This document shows positions 15,001-23,100 of a stretch of DNA of 64,000 nt, in pieces; position 1 is the first letter of the stretch; each line of letters begins with the position of its first letter. Location: positions 1,426,001 through 1,490,000 of the forward strand of contig OZ242373.1 of NCBI GenBank assembly GCA_965209065.1, read 5' to 3'. Origin of the DNA: CBDBUR01 sp965209065 (lineage in GTDB: Bacteria; Pseudomonadota; Alphaproteobacteria; JAPOUT01; G958296285). A program made the translations under genes and the position numbers. The notes below the pieces were generated by a model. The model ran no database searches. It worked only from the letters and a program-made list of their open reading frames with translations, and was not told the origin of the DNA.

Positions 15001-17070
15001 ATAATTCTCAGTGGCATTTGTTTGGCTAATAATAGGATTTGTGTCGTCGGACCTAATAGGCAGTTCACTGTCAGGGTCAAACGCTTTCGCCTGCTTTAAG
15101 GTAATGGTGCGCGCGCTTATAGTTCTTTTTGTTGGGGCGTTATTAGCTGGGTCAGTTAGGTGGGGAATTGTGCTAAAATTAATACCGCCGGTGCCTGCGG
15201 TGATGACTAAATCACCCCCGCCTACATCTGGAGCGTATATAAAGATAGCGGTATTGATGTTTACCGCTCCATCAGCGGCGGCGGCGATAATCGTGAGGTT
15301 TTTCAATGTTGAGAAGGGTTGCCTTACAGCAGTAAGAGTGACTGAAGCGCCGGTAAGTGTGGTTGCCCTAGAACTAGAAAGAGTTAGCTGACCCGCTGAA
15401 TTGATGGTTAAATCCGAACCGCTAACACCAAAATTACCCGATAAGCTGATATTGCCAATAGGATTGTCGAAGTCATTATTGCTGGTGGTTGTGGTGAGCG
15501 TAAACGCAGTGCCTGCTGTTGTTGGTGTCCATGAAAAAGTGCCACCTATGCTGATGTTGATATTTCCTGTTGTTGTTCTTATTCCGGTAAGTGCGGGAGG
15601 GAAAACAACATTGCCGGCTGTGCTAAGCGTGAAATTAAATGTGGTTACATCAAACTCACCCGAAGTGAAATCAAACTTTTCTGTTATTGCGTCCATAATT
15701 TCTTGCGCGGTGATGCCATCGTTGTCTGGGTCTGTTATGTTAATCGCGCCCGCAGTCTTAATCGGCGTTGTATCGGTTGTGGTTAGCGTGGCTGCTTCGG
15801 TTGGCGTAGTGCCAAGGTTTGTGCCATCATAAACATAAGCCTTTAGGGAAGTGGGTCGTGTGCCAAACGCTCCTACCTGCGATAAAGCAATGGTATCTGC
15901 ATATAAAGTTACACCCGAGCCAAAAGTAATTACGCCCCCTGTTGCCGTTATCGTTAAAGTAGGCGAGAAAGTGCTTGTGCTTACCAACTCTATATTCTCG
16001 TTTATAGTTATTGTTGGCGCCGTTAAAGTAAGATTGCCACGAGCTAACGCATTGCCCGTCGTGCCACGATCTATTGTCGCACCAACAGTTATATTCTCAG
16101 TCGCCGCCAGCGAAAGTGTCGTCCCCGCATTAGCCTCAAGGTAAACGCGAATCGCACCTCCCAGCAAATAAAGAGTCTCTCCCGCATTATCATCTTCCGC
16201 TATATTACCTATATCTGTCGCATCAACCATATTGGCTCTTAAGCCATTATTATCTGTAATAACGATATTGGTAGGGTCAAGCAAAAGCTCCCCTGTTTTC
16301 ACATTCAATAAATCAAACGAGGCGAGACTCTTCTTACCTGAAATCTCAACGAAACCGCTTCCCGCATTTATGTTGCCTTGAAAGTTTGTGCTAACATCAG
16401 ACCAAATAATAACGCGCGGTGATGTTATTAACGCGCCCGACTCCACAATTGTTTTTTGTGAGTTGGTAATATCTCCCTTGCCTTGAAAATCACCGCCAAC
16501 AAGAACCTCTTCATTTGCCGTTAAACTTGCGCTTGAACCTATCCTTACCTCATTCGCGCCCTCTACGATTATTCTATCTGCCGAAACCGCGCCGCCAACA
16601 TTAACCACTTCGCCCTTGCTTAAACTTTGTAAATGAACTTCGCCTGAAGGCGCATTGATAACACCTTGCGCCGAAACCGAACCCGAACTCGCTGAGGCTA
16701 ACAAGCCCCCAACATTCACCACCGAACCCGCGCCAAACTCTACGCCAGCAGGATTCTCCAAAACCACACGACCATTCGCGCTTAACGTGCCGTCTATCTG
16801 TGTGCCAACGCCATTACGAACGCCTATCACTATAGACGAACGCGAACTCGGCTGATGGATTCTAACTTCCTCTCCCGCCGAGATGTCAAAGCTATTCCAG
16901 CTCGTTCGCAAGCTGTCGGTATATTGTCTTATGTTATATGCGTCACTTAAATCGCCCGAGCCCGAGAGAATCTCTCCCCCTCTTGGCGCGGCAGACGCAC
17001 TCGCTACACAAAAAAATGCTAGAAAAGCAACGCTTAACCAGCCTTTGACGGCTATTTCTTTTATCGGCAT
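1..17070 (-). CDS. giant filamentous-haemagglutinin-like (TpsA-type) surface protein, downstream tandem copy, 3' end beyond window
   Basis: A single open frame runs leftwards from ATG 17070 to the window edge (5690 codons, no stop found), so the C-terminus is missing. By alignment with the neighbouring copy, about 208 codons lie outside. The N-terminus is almost the same as the upstream paralogue: signal peptide, then a two-partner-secretion (haemagg_act) domain with the hallmark NPAGVEFGAG and the boundary motif ELLLDPTNIVI. An AGGAGG ribosome site lies 7 nt before the ATG. The rest is a low-complexity, Thr/Ala/Ile/Gly-rich passenger of short beta-helix strands, with Trp-x-x-Cys modules near nt 10110, 13270 and 14960. 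Relative to the other copy it is about 400 bp shorter over the shared part; most of the loss lies in nt 14980-15430 (about 294 bp), with smaller losses further upstream. Family knowledge: such proteins are exported by a TpsB pore and act as adhesins. The ligand is unknown. The frame stays aligned with the other copy throughout, so I see no sign of decay. Confidence 0.9.
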   Translation of the reverse strand, partial: MPIKEIAVKGWLSVAFLAFFCVASASAAPRGGEILSGSGDLSDAYNIRQYTDSLRTSWNSFDISAGEEVRIHQPSSRSSIVIGVRNGVGTQIDGTLSANGRVVLENPAGVEFGAGSVVNVGGLLASASSGSVSAQGVINAPSGEVHLQSLSKGEVVNVGGAVSADRIIVEGANEVRIGSSASLTANEEVLVGGDFQGKGDITNSQKTIVESGALITSPRVIIWSDVSTNFQGNINAGSGFVEISGKKSLASFDLLNVKTGELLLDPTNIVITDNNGLRANMVDATDIGNIAEDDNAGETLYLLGGAIRVYLEANAGTTLSLAATENITVGATIDRGTTGNALARGNLTLTAPTITINENIELVSTSTFSPTLTITATGGVITFGSGVTLYADTIALSQVGAFGTRPTSLKAYVYDGTNLGTTPTEAATLTTTDTTPIKTAGAINITDPDNDGITAQEIMDAITEKFDFTSGEFDVTTFNFTLSTAGNVVFPPALTGIRTTTGNINISIGGTFSWTPTTAGTAFTLTTTTSNNDFDNPIGNISLSGNFGVSGSDLTINSAGQLTLSSSRATTLTGASVTLTAVRQPFSTLKNLTIIAAAADGAVNINTAIFIYAPDVGGGDLVITAGTGGINFSTIPHLTDPANNAPTKRTISARTITLKQAKAFDPDSELPIRSDDTNPIISQTNATENYTRPRWASCLAGDSFCQAPPVPKADINVEQVGSITLTDVLGGFEIENGVLDLGTFDLTLITGGKIIVPSTLTRITTTGSITIATAANTHSTSNPSAGKNGDEDVFSTGGISGLSAGATLTIEITGGTVAADIDSSEIDLRIANVFAAQDDDGNHPAFDLILKTNGQLSMKVLSSFSGIISQAAIRATNLTLDAPYLEGFGNNAGVLSSVKIYGTNSITFKNLVKVSTATLQNNLILNVGMGGIIYPTTGTGANQADAFENYVVNIENTHNSSDPLVIRSWALLAKQIKITSETRPVLITGSVIANTLEITAPRIIFDGADDGAGGANDDIVITVAESIQLNATDVDITTTAFTAISGDGNQNLTINQKTGARFTQFSIRGVYNLGDGGTLTLNIPNLTLIDHMAVGANDTPIIQEINITELNAGAVVLNFIADEDGVNDRGYFLTSSDIKRDFILTTTGTIEIQGHLEMARIGAGPTGFSSSVTNKDTAASIKLTASNFIWTSEPTIIITDNNATIELTQTATAFASDIGSTTFRRGYGGVVGSPNRADPASVYLPILIRTDLAAGATYSIPSWGACTPSVANCLQPDHIDIAGTNISAADIMNEIDGKFEIVNGILDLGDSNFTLTPTGTITFPNDLLEIKTRGSISITATSVSGFAASGTIKLTTTSGNITLANSFGIAARNLEINSAGNLTFTGTTTIIGSGITITSASATTPGTKLTIDASAGVTLAGAINVATLDIQYGDGGGSLAYTTPNLTVATLNITAGNSASEALTIASWMTGATTALTINAAGIAVSVPDISFSGKNLEIIANRISFTEATPTISAADLTLTTGDASGAAAGAVTLTATGELDLTGNFNLNGNTLTLNAATLASDTPPSFTSRGTLIINASGALTLASWMEQSGQNLTVTATGNITLASINIGGGSLSLTTTSTGTIIVPDGNATLTAANVSINAAAAPASNSNALTIIATTGTTTLIGSFRAGSFAITTRTLAADDIVSFGVNTLTIRGISGNLAVADWMPDAAGTTDIEITGDIIILAGYDRSAGTGKLALKSTGGKLDFQGAATINAGVVELQSNAADTSAANGAISITSTGNLSLVGSYNFGEGDVALSFGGTFTAPTALTTDDLTVTKTNAGTLTYAAWMLGSNANRNLTLTTTHLSGNITIPTSITTNGTGTLTLTARNQIIFGAADVTLSAHTLSIRGDSTDGSVPGIISTGDYDITFIARTSNLVIDATRIDLKRTGDDDANKNNLTLSAANGEIRFANDVIIKVNDITLGGTVSVGGLFGGLFNSGISDLTINAADAIIFSSATTITADEITLSSAIDGTPNNTHNVQITPDGALTLSGLIQTGGTITLTTTGSSTINYSGDTKIDGGSSISLTSKGTPDAPSAARNVTLDADAVTLSGAINLGTGTLTLTTASLTYASTNRALTAGGVNLTLSTGSFDLTAEANEWLIPASGGAAFDRSLTITTDDSSIAFPSGTRNFGTGSLVISATGGISFALDASTAITATSISLTSTAGATQSNQDLTLTTTAGDITLQGTFNIGLAGSTQGDLAITAVGGQILFTGSPAPTINGKTISLTQSANKEAFNGVSPASFNVKPAVKYTGADAADGYQVSTWATCSTVENTSCSIPVPIMSTGQASINLATLISGKFSVVNGVLDLGGQPLELQTEGQITFPSTLTEIKTTGSITISAGSISGWGASIKLTANGAITLSGAFGDSGKALTIGAGSLTFANALTETTITGSTVSITGASAATIAAGADLTITATGNLTLNGPINVGTQTLELNYGTSGAGSTLTYSNSTNITFGELEITNSGTTALDIVDWMAVSDKNLTITASEATVNILAGVSLGTGNLNIDTNKINFGGGFTQITAGDITFATTTAASNNALLPPLSFTASGTLSLSGAYDFANSTTSTNASITLSAAIFAATPSPTITNVSNISLAYTGTGAFTPPTWAAIAGVDLSITADEISLPSGFTIGGGDLTLTANEVSAVDTVTRGALTINLAEENGTFLIETWAIVAGKNLTIDSGSVAGVTITIPAALNIGTGALSLTAATLNFGSADVAITAATITLSGSVANPANVSMTATGKITFTDTAGLAYDFGANTLTLSAGEFDATLTNVMLTAETLELTYTGATAFNIPAWATANITNLSVTTTEVALNVPSVLNIGSGDLALRTTTANSNGIVFARDATITAGTLTLGSSVASTLASSAGNATVTLNLSGSLTAGVANDNGTISGLHTFSFAGDNNTFSISTDQSSSGLSSNSRILVGNFAITYTGAGEFDQPSLAATGGGASSITTTYSITTSTGTGISLSGSGFGAAALTITAPTVTNRSPNVGTNTGDLTLNINGATDFTIPAWAIRTGKNLTIASSTADINVPAGLVAFGNGNLTLMAMGGSAITFADGATLEGGDITLYSTTPATAAGASISITASGALDLSGSFNLGTTDLVLSYASVDATILSSLTTDSLAITSSEETIDIAGWMVPTSGRRSLSITSAGSSTAITTGININLGGGILTLVTTDFSVKTSNITLTAGAINITAKGDGTGASSAITNTSSSEGLTLSATAGNITISADNIDLRHGGEGSLNLSASGQVIFSKASVVRAHNITIGGDIRAAGADLTLNAANAIVLDASKATSITAGTITLTSTIAGATSKQNFTLTADGNINLSGLFDVGNEADGGEMNFSAGNNGDNENQSSITLNDGLTLTARSILLTQNALFPEDEPTGVTFTIFENALPNAERTGGLPQTEHDWFEFAALTYDADDENIIIADLIAGDSDQMAFRPFTFDVATGILSFGEESVRLITTGQIIFPAGITAITAASLTLEAASIGIGAGADTAPATAFSGNLAITLTANLILKGALTLGDDLTLAITARRADLSGAVITAPTFNLTDASGTSTDGDTSITAATAVVWSSGANFPAELTLATPSLVLTSTASEGPIINLRAWMVDTTANRNLSITAAGKIVEVSASANLGTGDLTINARTLLVSTAAVSITAKDISITASADGTTSGDAAIRGDQNLTLIATGDIVIAATAIHLTGGFTASTTSANGIVFSKEATTLTATNIIFGREIPASTAGGVTTEASKTGSVISARSTATVDDAEVITASDLTLTTAGAITFIGKATISGAAVSLDSAEEGSQIDADLTINATGDLTIAGMFNAGTGIIRLVAGASGGTGDIVFTPTPTLRASSIRLQQNDTPFTAGSTAPATFTTAGNAEVKPRVKYLGAGEQQVTDNDGDWFVLDTLEFAPDNGSDNVDIAALLADTNGDFSDFSINADGLLDFGTEIVTITTTGKIIFPAGIREIRAAGLVLTAASIGIGAGADDGDATAFSGDLTLTIQGRLTLNGILTMGADTSLTANVLGSTSLVGVFTAPTFNLTTNRLTIGSADVVTSISATGTNATGAVVLTTTNAVTFTAHTDGTLPTIATPNLTWSKGDSVFGETSGFTLTGGGNLTLAYTGEAAEAVVLRDWMVATDRNLSLTATGEITLATADLGAGTLTLSGLFITTGDADVVLTASAIRLTTTEETNAAISGDQDLTLIATGDITIAATAINLSGDFTASAGGNITFTKATTLASANITFGRNVPAAGDVAASVIGSTIRAQSTADGETTEHVLVFITTAAITFIGETTITGAGIGLVSLTEGAASNADLTITASNGVVLSGLFNTGTGDISVTSGADNAIRFADGTNIVETVLKGGAITLTSGTATAEGIADEGGTPAIGSGHVTVIATGAVLLGGAFDTGAGNITIIAGTTTAGEEMPINFSTTQATTISGADISLTATGTATSGTATASNQALTITASGELTLDGDYDLGTGALTLNYDSISAPTGDITAGGLAIISTSDITIAEWMVEENRNLSVTATGAGITLATADLGTGTLTLSGVVITMGAAPATLTASTIRLTATAEGTEAGDAAIRGGQALTLIATGDITLTATAINLTADFTASTNGNITFSKAAVLTAANITFGRSVTVAGIGDLPATTTITGSTIRAQATADETTTQHNLTLTTAGAITLIGATTISGADVSLTSTTAGAASNAAFTIRATGAAILDGLFNTGTGAISVTSGADNAIGFGIATTMLTGGAITLTSGTAESATTPDAGAGDVTITATGAVLLGGVLQTTGNITITAGTTTAGAEMPIHFSTTQATTISGAVVSLTATGTATSGVATASNQDLRITASGALTLAGSYNAGTGDVVLIYASLGTAPTALVTDDLTITSAAAITIAEWMVAIGRDLFLTATNEGITLADVDLGTGTLTLSGSFLATGAADVTLMASAITITTSADTTGAAAAIRNTDNQNLTLIATAGNISIGADTIDLQHGNTNTGTGDLSLSASGEIIFTKAADVKANDIAIGGVVRAQTITPATDDAEEIVAASHNLTLTANGALNFAADKPTAISGADITLASAADSTPTASGQNLTIVAATGAVALSGNIDLGRTVAAAGTTPATTGGTLTITSGGDIAFSGTGTLTAEVIAITATSGQATFAGTPTIATTTFNWSQGGAFVDASPATLTVANLNLIRTADDGITFAAWMAATDRNLSITIVPTTEGSASAVISIGSNVTLGAGNLSLSATRLSISGASIIMAGDVNIVLSGTGSEATSALAGTASLGITASGSITIHAQNINFASVDLTLTAGDDEDIMFTHADGTSINAQNITIGGVVRSQSTATVNEAAVITQENLSLIVVGQINFSTEKATSIFGAVITLTSPTVGTTSTQNLTVTATGNLALSGGFDVGVGRLDLIAGDERGDTGVITFADPTALTASFIKLSQDGALFPTDKPTEVTFNINVVDEDGAITSTAEGAPRISYLGAEIQGRLTWATQFALYSGDGADKNIDLMDAFEAGNPFADEDNLEDNIVDFTDEDDKDFIVNADEGGNLILPDMPITIKANRIVISADKVGTGAGGNGVTRKIVLEATEIIIIDAEIAASDNIEINAPIVIFSKTKPVTLTGMNIMIDTDEMVEMPDDVANNQNVNLIAMNDI
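2440..4740 (-). repeat. two tandem internal super-repeats of about 1.13 kb in the downstream giant gene
   Basis: The sequence starting at 2440 recurs at 3574 (period 1134 bp), with long stretches of near-identity such as CGGTTGCC..CGCTTGTAGCGG and the following 100 bases. At protein level each unit holds an LTLIATGD..ITFTKA..ITFGR section and a TGDISVTSGADNAIRF section. The right end is approximate because the second unit fades. Confidence 0.75.
3744..8229. repeat. near-identical block shared by the two giant genes (downstream copy)
   Basis: Over these 4486 bases the only difference found from 21601-26086 is C at 6468 against A at 24325 (an Ala/Glu change in one frame). The offset is a constant 17857. 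Differences resume at once outside, at 3743 and 8230, with many substitutions and indels in the flanks. This is the pattern of recent gene conversion, or of an assembly collapse or copy. Confidence 0.88.
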
Positions 17071-17106
17071 GGGAGAACCCTCCTGTTATAGTATAATCAG
17101 AGTATT

Positions 17107-17136
17107 ATTCTAACACGCTTATTTTCTCCGCTTCAA
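17107..17136 (-). promoter_or_regulatory. predicted sigma70-type promoter of the downstream giant gene
   Basis: Minus strand: -35 TTGAAG (17131-17136), 18-bp spacer, extended -10 TG-T-TAGAAT (hexamer 17107-17112). Transcription would start near 17100, leaving a leader of about 30 nt that carries AGGAGGG. Support comes from conservation of the whole element in front of the other copy. Confidence 0.5.
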
Positions 17137-17188
17137 GCAAAAAATAAGGCGCGATTGGCTTATCCCCCAATAGAAGAGCGTTCCCGTT

Positions 17189-20100
17189 TTAGCGGCAAGC
17201 AGTAGCAGTGCTACAAGTCAGGCTTGCGCCCCAAAGAATGATGGGGTGCGCGGCGGTGCCTGTATAAACAAGCGCGGGTGCATTAGCAACCCCATTTTGC
17301 CCTATGAATAGAGTGCGCGGCGCATCGGTGCTGAAAACATCTGCTTGAGTAATGCTCACTTGCGCAGCAATTAGAGCCTCAGCATCCGTTAGCACGACCG
17401 CGCCACCTGCGGTGATAGCTATATTACCAGCGCCTCTATAGAGCGTGCCGATGAGATTAACATCACCGCCCGCCGTTAGAGTTAGGTTGCCATTAGAGCG
17501 CCTACCATATCTTTGCTCGAGAATGATATCTTCACCTGCTTGAATAACAACATCACCATCAGGAAGAACAATGCTACCGCCAGCTCTTAGGATAACATTA
17601 CCAGCCGTCATAACAGAGCTGTCTGTAAGGATAATATCGTTCATTGTTTCAATAACAATATTGTTACCACCTGTGGTTTGGATGCCAGCGTCATACACAA
17701 CTCTATTAGCAACAATTCTGACATTGCGTTGGCTGACCCTAACACTTCCAGTGTCGCTCATTGAGCGCAAGACAAGCGTTCCAAAACCTATATTCAAGTT
17801 GTTATTTAGCTCAATGTCATTCATCGCGATTAAATTGACGTTTTGATTGTTAGCAACATCGTCAGGCATTTCAACCATCTCGTCAGTGTCTATCATAATG
17901 TTCATGCCAGTTAGAGTAACCGGTTTGGTTTTAGAGAAGATGACGATGGGGGCGTTAATTTCTATATTATCGCTTGCCGCTATCTCAGCATCAATGATGA
18001 TAATTTCCGTTGCTTCTAACACGATTTTCCGTGTCACGCCGTTGCCGCCCGCGCCCGTGCCAACCTTATCTGCCGAGATAACAATACGATTGGCTTTAAT
18101 GGTAATAGGCATATCGGGAAGAATCAAATTACCACCCTCGTCCGCATTGACGATGAAGTCTTTGTCATCTTCATCGGTGAAGTCGACTATGTTGTCCTCT
18201 AGATTATCTTCATCTGCAAACGGGTTGCCCGCTTCAAAAGCGTCCATTAGGTCTATGTTTTTATCTGCGCCGTCGCCGCTGTAAAGAGCGAATTGCGTTG
18301 CCCAAGTTAAGCGTCCTTGAATTTCAGCACCCAAGTAGCTAATTCTTGGTGCGCCCTCGGCGGTGGAAGTAATCGCGCCATCCTCATCTACTACATTGAT
18401 ATTGAACGTAACCTCTGTCGGCTTGTCTGTGGGGAAGAGCGCACCATCTTGCGAGAGCTTGATAAAGCTTGCGGTAAGCGCGGTGGGGTCGGCAAAAGTG
18501 ATAACGCCTGTGTCGCCTCTCTCATCACCAGCGATGAGATCCAATCTGCCAACACCAACATCAAACCCGCCTGATAGAGCAAGATTGCCGGTGGCGGTAA
18601 CCGTAAGGTTTTGAGTGGAGGTTGTGCCTACTGTCGGCGAAGTGAGCGTGATAACAGCACCGAAAATGCTGGTTGCCTTCTCGGTAGCGAAGTTAATCTG
18701 CCCAGTAGTATCGCCAGCAATAAGGCTTAGGTTTTCTTGCGTGACAACTGCCGCCTCATTGACCGTTGCGGTTGATTGCGCGCGCACCACACCACCAATA
18801 GTTATATTTTGCGCGTTGATGCTCGTTCCATCAGCATGGGTGAACGTAATGTCTTCATCATCACCTGCTGTTAGGGTCAAATCAACGCTGGCGAAATTTA
18901 TATTTTGCGCGTGTATGGTGATAGAACCACTAGCCGTGATACCCAAAGAAGCTGTGCCCGCCAAGGCTGACGTTGCTTCGCTCCCTGTTCCAGAGAGGAC
19001 TATATTCACATCCCCTGCCATGATAATGCTGGCACCCGATATAGATAGGCGAGTGGCGCTTAAAGATAAATTGCCCGCTCCAAGAGTAACATTCGACCCA
19101 ATAGAGATAACAGCTGAAGCACTGCCCTCAGTTGTCGGCACAATAGCAATAGATAAATTCCTATCCGTAGCCGCCATCCAAGCAGCAAACGTTATTCCAT
19201 CATCAGCTGTTCTAGTTAAATTGAGATTAGCCACCGTAAGCGTAGCAGGGCTGGCATCAACAAAAGCACCGCCTTGCGACCAGTTAAATGTCGTGGTGGC
19301 GATAGTTGGCGTTCCAGCGAAAGTGGCTTGACCGCTTGTGGCGGTGATAGCAATCACTTCCGCCGTGAGTGTGCCCGCGCCGCTAAAGGCGATATCGCCT
19401 CCGCTCGTTATGGTTAAAATGCCACCTGTTGTTGCGGGGGTTGTTCCTGCCGCCGCAACTGTTCTACCGAGATCGATATTGCCTGATAGAGCAACCGCAC
19501 CTGTGGCAGCTACTATCGTCAAGTTTTGACCGCTTGCGGTAGGCGTGCTATCGGCGGCAGAAGCCAGCGTAATATCAGCACCCGAGATAGCAGTTGGCTT
19601 GTCGGCAGCAAAGTTGAGCGCACCATTCGCCGTTAGGGTGAGGTTATGGCTCGCAGCCACTATTTCTTCTGCATCGTCAGTTGCTGGTGTGATGGTTTGC
19701 GCTCTAACAACGCCACCGATGGCAATATCGTTTGCCTTCACATCAGCGGCTTTGGTGAAGATGATTTCACCACTTGCCGATAGGCTCAAGTCGCCCGTGC
19801 CGGTGTTGGTGTTGCCGTGTTGTAAGTCTATAGTGTCTGCGCCAATGGAGATATTACCTGCGGTCGCAACTAGGGTGAGGTTTTGATTATCCGTATTGCG
19901 AATAGCGGCAGCAGCACCTGTGGTGTCCGCGCTTGTCGTGATGGTTATCGCTGAAGCCATTAGGGTAACATCAGCCGCGCCGGTTGCGAGGAAACTTCCG
20001 CTAAGCGTTAAGGTGCCCGTGCCTAGATCAACATCGGCAAGAGTAATGCCTTCATTGGTTGCTGTGAGAAAGAGGTCTCTGCCTATTGCCACCATCCACT

Positions 20101-23100
20101 CTGCGATGGTTATCGCGGCGGCAGAAGTGATGGTTAAGTCATCTGTTACTAACGCGGTTGGCGCTGTGCCGAGAGAAGCATAAATCAAGACAACATCGCC
20201 CGTGCCAGCGTTATAACTACCCGCAAGTGTTAGCGCACCTGAAGCGGTTATCCTAAGGTCTTGGTTGCTTGCGGTTGCCACGCCGCTTGTAGCGGTGCCA
20301 GTAGCCGTGAGCGAAACAATCGCACCGCTAATGGTTGTGGCTTGCGTGGTAGAGAAGTGTATCGGCATCTCTTCACCAGCAGTTGTTGTGCCTGCGGTAA
20401 TCGTAATGTTTCCAGTGGTCTGAAGCACGCCGCCGAGCAATACCGCGCCAGTAGCGGTTATCGTAACGGCGCCCTCGCCTACATCAGGTGTGCCACCTTC
20501 CTCAGCCATGCCTTCAGCAGTAGCAGTGCCAGAAGTTAGGGTAATATCACCACCTTTAAGCACGGTTGCCTCGTCGGTGAAGCGTATTGCGTTATCAGCA
20601 CCCGAAGTGACGCTAATATCGCCTGTGCCTGTATTAAACAAGCCGCCCAAAGCCACTCCGTCGCTTGCCCTTATGGTGAGGTCGGCATCGCTTGCCGCGC
20701 CTTCTGTGGCTGAAATTAGGCCGATAGCAGCACCCGTGATGGTCGTCTCACCGATGAACGTGATAGCAGCTGTGGTGATGAACACTAAGTTATGCTGTGT
20801 CGTTGTTTCGCCTTCTGTGGATTGAGCTCTTATCGTGCTGCCCGTAATGGTAGTCACATCAGCCACACCCTCTACCTCACTCTCTACAGTTACGCTTCTG
20901 CCGAAAGTGATATTCGCGGCGATAAGCCTGACGGCTTTGGTGAAGGTAATGTTGCCACCTGCTGAAGCGGTGAAGTCTGCGGTGAGGTTTATCTCTGTGG
21001 CAGTGATGTTGATATCGCCTGTGGCGATAAGCGTGAGGGCTTGCGCGCCGCGGATAGCGGCAGTTGCTTCCTCTGTGCCTTCTGTGCTTTCTGCGCTTGC
21101 GGTGAGCGTTATCGCCGAAGCCGTTAGCACAATAGTATCAGTGCCCGTTCCCGTTGTGATGAAGTCTCCGCTCAGCGTTAAGGTGCCTGTGCCTAAGTCA
21201 ATATCGGCGAGAGTAATGTCTGCGTCTGTAGTGATAGATAGATTTCTGTTTTCTTCCACCATCCAGTCTGCGATTTCTATCGCGTTCGCCGAGATAATTG
21301 TTAAGCCGCCGCTTGCGGTGATATCACCTATCGGTGCCGAAATAGAATCGTAGTTCAAAGTCAAAGCGCCGGTGCCTAAGTCATAATCGCCGTCTAGCGT
21401 TAGCTCGCCTGAAGCGGTTATCGTGAGTGCTTGGTTGCTTGCGGTTGCCGTGCCGCTTGTAGCGGTGCCGGTAGCCGTGAGCGTGACCGCACCACCACTA
21501 ATGGATGTGGCTTGCGTGGTAGAGAAGTTTATCGGCATTTCTTGGTCTACGGTCGTTGTGCCTGCGGAAATCATAATAGTTCCATCACCTGCATCAAACA
21601 CACCGCCGAGCAATACTGCGCCGGTAGCGATTACCGTAACGTGGCCACTACCTATAGCAGGTGTGCCACCTTCATCAGCTATGCCTTCAGCAGTAGCAGT
21701 GCCAGAAGTTAGCGTAATAGCACCACCCTTGAGCACGGTTTCCACGATGTTTGTTCCGTCGGCGAAGCGTATTGCGTTATCAGCACCCGAAGTGACGCTA
21801 ATATCACCTGTGCCTGTGTTAAACAAGCCGCTCAAAACCACTCCGTTGCTTGCCGTTATGGTGAGGTCGGCATTGCTTGCCGCACCTTCTGTGAGTGAAA
21901 CTAGGCCGATGCCCGCACCCGTGATGGTCGTCTCACCGATGAACGTGATAGCAGCTGTGGTGATGAACACTAAGACATGCTCAGTCGTTTCCCCGTCAGC
22001 AGTGGATTGAGCTCTTATCGTGCTGCCAATAACGCTTGCCGCTACATCGCCTGCGGCGGGAACATTTCTACCGAAAGTGATATTCGCGGAGGCAAGCGTG
22101 GTGGCTTTGGTGAAGGTAATGTTGCCACCTGCTGATGCGGTGAAGTCTCCGCTGAGGTTTATCGCTGTGGCGGCGATGGTGATATCACCTGTGGCGATAA
22201 GCGTCAGGTCTTGGTCGCCACTGATAGCGGCATTTGTTTCTTCTGTAGTCGTGAGCCTTATCGCCGAAGCCGTTAGCACGACATCTGCGTCTCCCGTTGT
22301 GATGAACAATCCGCTAAGCGTTAAAGTGCCTGCGCCCAAATCAGCAGTGGCGAGGGTGATTTCGCCTGTGGCAGTGAGGGATAGGTTTCTATCTGTAGCC
22401 ACCATCCAGTCTCTTAGGACAACCGCTTCTGCTGCCTCGCCTGTGTAAGCTAGGGTGAGGTTGCCTCCACCAGTTAGGGTAAATCCACTTGTTTCACCAA
22501 AAACGCTATCGCCCTTTGACCATGTGAGGTTGGGCGTTGCTATTGTTGGGAGTGTGCCGTCCGTGTGGGCGGTGAACGTGACGGCATTTGTTGTTGTTAA
22601 GACCACAGCACCCGTGGCATTAGTGCCCGTGGCACTGATGGAGGTCACCACATCAGCCGAGCCGATTGTCAAACGATTTGTCGTTAGGTTGAAGGTCGGT
22701 GCGGTGAAGACGCCGACCAAGCTGGTAGAGCCAAGCACATTGGCGGTAAGGCTTGTATCTGCGCCCATTGTCAAAATGCCGTTCAAGGTTAGTCTTCCTT
22801 GAATGGTTAGGGTTAGGTCGCCACTAAAGGCAGTGGCATCGCCGTCATCAGCACCGGCGCCAATGCCAATGCTCGCGGCGGTTAGGACAAGCCCTGCGGC
22901 TCTAATTTCTCTTATGCCTGCCGGGAAAATGATTTTACCAGTCGTTGTGATGGTAACAATTTCAGTGCCGAAGTCTAAAAGACCATCTGCGTTTATGGAG
23001 AAGTCTGAGAAGTCGCCGTTAGTGTCAGCAAGAAGAGCGGCAATATCAACATTATCACTACCATTATCCGGTGCGAATTCCAGTGTGTCTAGCACAAACC

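Larger units (their letters stand above)
1..17146 (-). repeat. tandem duplication, downstream unit (partial)
   Basis: This unit matches 17813-35356 over its whole length. The offset is 17812 at the left edge and rises to 18211 at the start codon through in-frame indels. Similarity continues upstream of the gene through the leader and promoter to 17146 and then stops abruptly, which marks the duplication boundary. Confidence 0.93.

Noticed and set aside
17147..17188. Possible terminator between the two giant genes
   Set aside because: Only a 4-bp stem (TTGG/CCAA) can be drawn, and the T-run further on is part of the next promoter region; too weak to call.
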